From: Zhengitettix transpicula
Taxonomy: Eukaryota; Arthropoda; Insecta; Orthoptera; Tetrigidae
Direction: 5' to 3'
DNA: 64,000 nucleotides
Assembly (NCBI GenBank): GCA_037074705.1
Contig: CM073591.1
Span: forward strand, 87,524,032 to 87,588,031
In this document: positions 58,150-64,000 of the stretch, in pieces
How positions within the stretch are numbered: position 1 is the first letter of the stretch
How the letters are laid out: every line of letters begins with the position of its first letter
Made by a program: the position numbers and the translations under genes
The notes under the pieces: generated by a model
The model's database searches: none
What the model was told of the DNA's origin: nothing
What the model saw: the letters and a program-made list of their open reading frames with translations, nothing else

Positions 58150-58405
58150 GGCCGCAGCACAGAATCCTCTTGAAACGAAGGCGTTAAAACAATGTGGCCG
58201 CTTTTAAAGGGAGTAAAAACTTTGTTTCCCAGAATACAGCAAAGCTCTTCTGGCTCCAGCGAGTAGCAGCCATTAGCAAAACTTTGCTTGATGGAATTAT
58301 GTAATGGATTTGCAGCGCTGGCATTGATATTGGCTCGCAAGAACAACTTCTTTGGCAGCGCCATCTGAGATGTGTCATGAATGGATAATATGGAATAATT
58401 AAGTC
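58150..58405. promoter_or_regulatory. GC-richer island, possible conserved noncoding element
   Basis: Non-repetitive block with GCAGCGCTGGCATTGATATT, TTTGGCAGCGCCATCTGAGA and TAATATGGAATAATTAAG. Open frames run antisense to each other through it, so none is trusted. Confidence 0.22.
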
Positions 58406-60184
58406 ACGAGGAGACAGATAAACACTTAGGATTAGATTAACAAACATAATGAAAGTTAGAAGAAAACACCATCTAAAATACAATTCGCGGTTCGTGGATA
58501 CGGTTATATTTGAATTGGAAGTCGGGTAAGGTAAGGCAGATTTAAACGTTTTTTTTGCAATAAATACTTGCGTTTTACACTCGTATTCAGACCTGTGCAA
58601 TATTAACATATTAATAATTACAGACTTAAGAAACTTAATCTATGAAACCAAACAAGAATAATGGTTGCAGAGTTTAGAATCCATTTGTTAGAGGGTCAAG
58701 CACCTTCAAACCTGCGAAAGGTAATATGGTCCTAATTTCCAGAAATGGCAAAGCGCATTCAGACAATTGAATACTTTTCGTTTAAAGGCGTAGACAGTTC
58801 CGAAAATGTCACCATTTTCAATACAAATAATAAAGTCAGATTTAAACGAAATGTCTAATTTTGTCACATTTTGTGAATTGCTACTTTGAAGTCGAAGACG
58901 TTTTTTTTGTTCGTGAATAATTTTTTAGACGATAAGTATATATAGGACCCGAGCTTATGGTGAAGTCGTTGGGTGTATTCAAGTTTGTGTATGCGAATCC
59001 GTGTGTTTCTACAGCCTGCGCTCTTCCAGTTGATTGCGTCACTGCTATTGACATTCTGATTGGAGTGTTAACAAACATCAAACGAATCTAAACGAATTTA
59101 ACTGAAGTAAGCAACGTGGTCAAATTGTTTAAATTTAAATATTCTCCCTGTAACATATATATTTTGAAAGCCTTCTCATACGCGAAATTGTAACTTTGCG
59201 TTGCGTCCTTCTTACATTTTTATTATTTAGTCATTTATATTTGTCTATTTATAATGTTGAAACACGTGGAAATGTTAGGAATAATTAACACACATGAACA
59301 GAAAACGTAGTTATACTTGAACAAGTGAACATCATCGAAACATCGCGAATACAATTGTCTACTCGGTTAGAAGCCCGTGAAGACTTTATTCGTTCTCTAC
59401 ACTGAGAAAGACTACATTCTGTAGTTAAACGTGTTTCGATATTAAATAATATAATATCTGATATTAAATATCAATGGTCAGAGGGTGTATCGACTATAGA
59501 TACTTTTTAGCTGTAAAATAGAAATAAAAATATGTTAGATAAGCCTTTACAGATAATAATGGCTAAAAATCACAAAAAAAACCTAAATAAATGAGATAAT
59601 AATTTATTATATTTATCCTAAAAGCGGCGTAAAGAAATATTTAAAAAATTTAGGTGCGGGAAACGAAAAAATTAAAATCCTCATGTAGACATGCAATATA
59701 ATGAAAGAGCTGGAAGAGAATCTCGTACAATGATGTATATAATATTATTATTTTTTATGTAGAAAATAGCACAAAACGGTAGGTTTTATAATACAACAAA
59801 TAACAAACAATAAGGTACTAGAAGTAAAACGAAACGAATTAAAATAGGCAGGATTTGCCTTGCAGCAGGTAATAAAGGCGTTAATTATAGGTAAGTCGTG
59901 GATTGCAATCGTTCAACTAACATAGAAAATATGAGTAAAAACTATAAATTTTATATATGATTCAGAACTTTTTAAAAGACGGAGAAAATCAGAAAGATTC
60001 GTGTATATGATTGCTATTCAGAAATAGAAGAGGCTAGGAAACTATTTACTTATTAAACTTTCTGAGGACGAACTGAAAATTATTTACAATTTTCAGCTTT
60101 CGTTGTTTGTGTTTACATTTAATTTATTTACACTCACATCTACAGTTCTGTAGCAGAGTAAAGTAATTTTAATTTTTTTTCAAT

Positions 60185-60490
60185 TCCGTTACGGACGGAA
60201 GGCTTCAAAGTTTCATTGTGTCGGTGGCCATATAGTTAACCAAGCGATAAATGTAATTACTCTTTTAATGCGTGGTCCTCGTCAGCAATTAAGTTTCATA
60301 ATAAAGCTTAAAATGATGGTTTATATTCACTGCGGTGACATTAATTCGGAATAATGGAGGCAGACGTCGTGCTCGAAATACTTTTCCGCCGTTGCAGAAA
60401 CTTTCAATAGTATCAACGACAGCAGTTTAATGAAGCCAATGGAAAATCTATCAAAAATACTCTCAATTATTTCAGTTTGGTATGTCAACT
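60185..60490. promoter_or_regulatory. GC-richer island, possible conserved noncoding element
   Basis: CGTTACGGACGGAAGG, GGTGGCCATATAGTTAACC, ATAAATGTAATTACTC and GACATTAATTCGGAATAATG in a frame-less block among AT-rich sequence. Homeodomain-like words suggest, but do not show, enhancer function. Confidence 0.22.
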
Positions 60491-62304
60491 GAGCGGCATT
60501 AATTTGAGATGTTATACAATGTTTGTAAGATTAAAAACAAAACATCCTAATCAAAAATTTATATATATTAAAAACAAATCTAGGTTTACTGACTTCTTGT
60601 GAATATTTGATTAATTTTTATTTATAATCAATTTTGTATGTATTATACAATTATTAGAAAGAGATAAAAATGCATTTAAATAAAAAAGAATTGTTTCAAA
60701 ATACTATTTTTTACAGCAATAAATTACATATATCAAATTCTTCGTTTTAAGAATCGACATAAAATCTCTGTGGGATGTTAAAGAGAGTCGATTTTTTAAG
60801 GAAAGGTTTTTAATGAGAAACAACCTTGGAAACTTGATCTAGAATAAATAGAATAGACTGTAAATTACGCTAATTAAATTTTTAATCCAACTTTAAAAAC
60901 ACAAAATTTCATACATTATACAAGAGAAAGCTGGAAAAAGAGACAAAAAGTTCGGTACGTAATTAGCGAACTGAAGTTTTTTTTTATTGGGAGATTTATA
61001 GTCGCGTCAACAAAAATTGTTCTTGGCGACTGTACATGTTTAAATTAAAACATTGTTATGATGAATAGTCTTAGTCTGAGGAAATGGAATTGAAATCACC
61101 GATCTCTCATTATATTTTACTATGGAGATTAAAAAATTGACGTAAAACTCCTTAAGTCTCAAGAAATTATTATAGATGAATAAAGTAAATTGGAATTTCT
61201 AATAATATTTATAATGGACCAAAACTAATTATAATTTTTTTTATAAATAGTAATAATTTATGCTTACATAAAAATAAAAAACTATACATCTCATGGAAAA
61301 TCGTTCGTTTAATCGGTGACTGAAAAACCAATACAAATAAATTGTCGAAGATAATTTCGACTTCAGCGAAGTAAATGAAATAACGAGCAAACTAATGCGA
61401 GAACTCTCGCATATCCCATTACCCACACATTCTCATGATGCCAGAAAAACGTTTAAAAAAAGACGAAATAAACAATAGATATTATGAAAAACATTTTTTA
61501 AAAAAATAGTTATATCATAAATTACTTGAAACAATTTTTCACAAACGTTGTTGGAATACTGTTTAAAAAAATTCTTAAAGATAATGTAACGCTTTAAAAA
61601 AACTATGGTAGTAATGTAAAAAGTATTGTTACTACTTTCAATTTCATTATCCCTTTTACTCGCCTTTTTTCTGGACGATTTAAACTTGGTCTGTAACTTG
61701 CACTCACAAAATCATAATCCGTCTAGTCCATTCATCTCCTTGCTTTTTGTTGTCATAGAAAGACTAATTTCTATAGTGGCTTTCTTCTATCTTCCCTTGC
61801 GCCAAGGCGCCTGCATATACGAAGAGAACCAATTAAATGGCTAGATCTACCCACGTGATTGATTGGAGGAACCCCTCGGAATAGGTTGATACTAGTTTCT
61901 GCTAAACCCAAATTGAAAATCGAAACCGGTTGAAAACTGTCAAGCTTGAAATCCGATCTTGTTTGTTGCTCAAGCCGCATCCGATCCCGCTTTGATGGAT
62001 TCCTTCTTACTATACAGTTAAATTATCAAGAATAAAATCTAATGTTCAGAAATAATACGATAAAGATGTAATTCAATATAACAAATATATAACGGAAGCA
62101 GCATTAAAAATGTTGGCTCTGGGTCCGAAGGTAGAAACAGCAAGATCATCTATTTACTAGTCATATGGAGTCATTTTTAATTAATTCTATGTTCTTTAAT
62201 CAAATGTGGGATTATAAACAAAACATCCCCTCTGAACAGAAAAACTTAAAGTTTTTAGAAAGGAAGTATTAAGTAAGAGAAACTAAGAACATCAACGGTT
62301 TGGG

Positions 62305-62425
62305 TGTAACAGGCTACATGAGGGTAATCCACGTGACGGCAACACCAATGTAATAGCATGCGAAGGGATTTGAAAGGGGAGTTGTGGAATGGAAAGGTAG
62401 AGAAAGGTAGTCAAGGGTTAACTCG
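62305..62425 (-). repeat. R1 fragment (poly(A)-proximal part only)
   Basis: GTAACAGGCTACATGAGGGT ... GGTAGTCAAGGGTTAACTCG, followed directly by another R1 copy; no T run precedes it. Confidence 0.75.
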
Positions 62426-62957
62426 TTTTTTTTAAGGGCAACAGGCTACATGAGGGTGATCCACATTGAGCAACTCCCCTTTAATAGCATAGAAAGGGAT
62501 TTGAAAGGGGGGGGATGCGGAAGGGTGGAGGAAGGTAGCCAAGGGTTAACTAGGGCCCCCGGGCTATGGTTTAAGGATCCTACCCGGCATTCGCCTAAAG
62601 AAATACAAGGAAAACCCTAGAAAAACCTGCATCAGGTAAGTCGGGCATTGGGTACTTGTCCCACGCCCTTCCAATAGCGGGAGAGGAGTTTGCTGTGGGG
62701 ACGCAGCATTCCATTATCCGTGCCTCGACCAGTTTGGGAGGCAGCTGGCCGACTATTCCAATGAGAATAGCGGACAACCCTTACCGCATGCCCAAGGTCT
62801 GTAACCCCGGAACATACACCTCTCAAAACAGGCCGAGGTGCCTCGGCTTGTGGGAACCTTAGTTCAAAAACGGAGAGGAAAAGGCATCCCCAAAGGTAGC
62901 CCCTTCGTATCTCTCATAAAAGGTTCGACCTGCGAGAGAATATCCCTCCCAGGAAAG
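62426..62957 (-). repeat. R1 copy, nearly full length
   Basis: T8 then AAGGGCAACAGGCTACATGA, all landmarks, then CAAAGGTAGCCCCTTCGTAT and a CCTGCGAGAGAATATCCCTC hairpin as in array unit 1. Confidence 0.85.
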
Positions 62958-63083
62958 GTTTTTTTTTAGGGCAACAGGCTACATGAGGGTGATCCACATT
63001 GGGCAACTCCCCTTTAATAGCATAGGAAGGGATAGAAAAGTGGGGATGCGGATGGAAGAGCAAGGTAGTCAAGGGTTTGCTAG
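62958..63083 (-). repeat. R1 fragment
   Basis: T8 then AGGGCAACAGGCTACATGAG, stopping after AAGGTAGTCAAGGGTTTGC where the next copy begins. Confidence 0.78.
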
Positions 63084-63480
63084 GGGTAACAGGATATATG
63101 AGGGTAATCCACGTGATGGCAACTCTCCTTCAATAGCATACTATGGGATTTAAAGGGGAGACGTGGAAAGGTAGAAAATGTACCTAATAATTTAAGGATC
63201 CTACCCGGCATTAGCCTAAAGATGATGCAGGGAAAACCCTAGAGAAACCTGCATTAAGTAGGTCGGGCATTTGGACCTTGTCCCATGCCCTTCCGATAAC
63301 AAGAATTTGGTCTGCTGTGGGATCGCAGCATAACCAAACTACATGCCTCGGCTGAATTTGAAGGGCAGCTGGCCGACTGGTCCAATAGGATCAGAGGGAC
63401 AAATTTTACCGTATGTCCAACGTCAGCGACCCTGGAACATGCACCCGTCAAAACCAGACAAAGTGTCGGAAAGGTTACCG
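63084..63480 (-). repeat. Diverged R1 copy
   Basis: GGGGTAACAGGATATATGAG, GATCCTACCCGGCATTAGCC, GTCCCATGCCCTTCCGATAA and GGGCAGCTGGCCGACTGGTC in family order with many substitutions. Oldest of the right-hand cluster. Confidence 0.75.
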
Positions 63481-64000
63481 ATATTAGGCACTTGAACGTT
63501 ATGAAGGGACTATGAGAAAATCCTGGGAACTTACATAATACCAAGTAAAGGAAAATCAGCATATTCAGTGTACTTAGAAATTAACGTTTTCAAAACTGTG
63601 TTAGGGAAACAATAACCTAATAACTATATTCTAGTATATGACGTTATATCGTCTGGTGTTGAAATCTGAGTTTAGCGTAGCTAAATAAGCTTCCGAAATA
63701 CAAGGAGTTTTCAGAATCTTCTCATGTAGTACAATAATCCTCGAGAATGGATTCGTCTCCCAGCTCGTCAACGAAGTTGTATTGGAAATCAAACTACGCC
63801 TATTGGAATTCATTCCGGTACTCTGTCCGAGATTGGGGCTCAGATACAAGTTTTAGAAAGCTATTGCCCTCGATGACTTGTGTCTAAAACTTTTTTATTT
63901 TCCTCAATTCAAATTGCGTTACTTCAGTCCTAAAAATATCGCGTGATTAAAACTGCAACTAAATAATATGATGCAATAAAAAAGCACAAATTTCAAAACA
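63481..64000. other. Intergenic sequence at the window end
   Basis: A 72-codon minus frame (63631-63849) has no recognised motif and continues into nothing. No other feature. Confidence 0.4.

Larger units (their letters stand above)
55027..62304. other. AT-rich intergenic sequence downstream of the Osiris gene
   Basis: Over 7 kb with no gene I can support. The longest frames (58184-58609, minus, 141 codons; 61626-61844) lack motifs. Two GC-richer islands are listed separately. An (AC)n run lies near 57,792. Confidence 0.4.

Noticed and set aside
58184..58609. 141-codon minus-strand frame
   Set aside because: No recognisable motif; overlaps another frame and a GC-richer noncoding-like island.

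Overview
The window is AT-rich nuclear DNA from an insect, most likely one with a large, repeat-laden genome. The evidence is a spliced Osiris-family (DUF1676) gene, found only in insects and close relatives, with GT-AG introns, one of them 13.5 kb long. Around it lie a Ty3/gypsy LTR retrotransposon, a Penelope-like remnant, LINE debris, tRNA-derived SINEs, a hAT-type element and several foldback/MITE families. The species cannot be told from the sequence; a hemimetabolous insect is my guess. Almost all short open frames in the AT-rich stretches are noise.

Layout. 0-8 kb: fragments of a poly(A)-tailed repeat family (called R1 here), two copies of a foldback MITE (called F1 here), a decayed multicopy-protein remnant (3.5-4.0 kb), a Penelope-like GIY-YIG remnant (6.9-7.2 kb) and a tRNA-like SINE head (7.5 kb). 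10,682-15,437: a complete minus-strand Ty3/gypsy element, GC-rich against an AT-rich background, with apparently identical 285-bp LTRs, a 5-bp target duplication, intact gag and pol, and a textbook -1 frameshift signal at the gag/pol junction. 20.5-21.5 kb and 27.9-29.0 kb: two diverged copies of the same ~1-kb segment facing each other, each keeping a TATA-like box, a TCAGT initiator, a ~72-nt first exon and a GTGAGT splice donor. 22.8 kb and 25.0-25.6 kb: a foldback element and an internally deleted LINE. 30.8-32.1 kb: a non-autonomous hAT element with an R1 fragment inside. 35.6-36.4 kb: an inverted repeat carrying a decayed hammerhead-like core. 37.4-38.1 kb: a degenerate minisatellite. 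38.6-39.75 kb: a long-TIR element with 31-bp repeats in its arms.

40,173-55,026 (+): the only convincing host gene, a three-exon Osiris gene of 228 aa. The phases match at both junctions, and the family's EGRG motif is formed exactly across intron 2. Intron 2 holds a SINE, MITEs, an (AT)n tract, a head-to-tail array of four R1 copies (45.8-47.8 kb), a templated insertion (50.3 kb), a second foldback element (50.6 kb) and two GC-richer islands that may be regulatory. 55-62.3 kb has no gene I can support; 62.3-63.5 kb is another R1 cluster.

The genes do not form a pathway. The window is one cuticle-related secreted/membrane gene embedded in transposon-derived DNA. The least explained features are the inverted promoter-plus-first-exon duplication, the -1 frameshift module of the young retrotransposon, and the long-TIR element with tandem repeats inside its arms.
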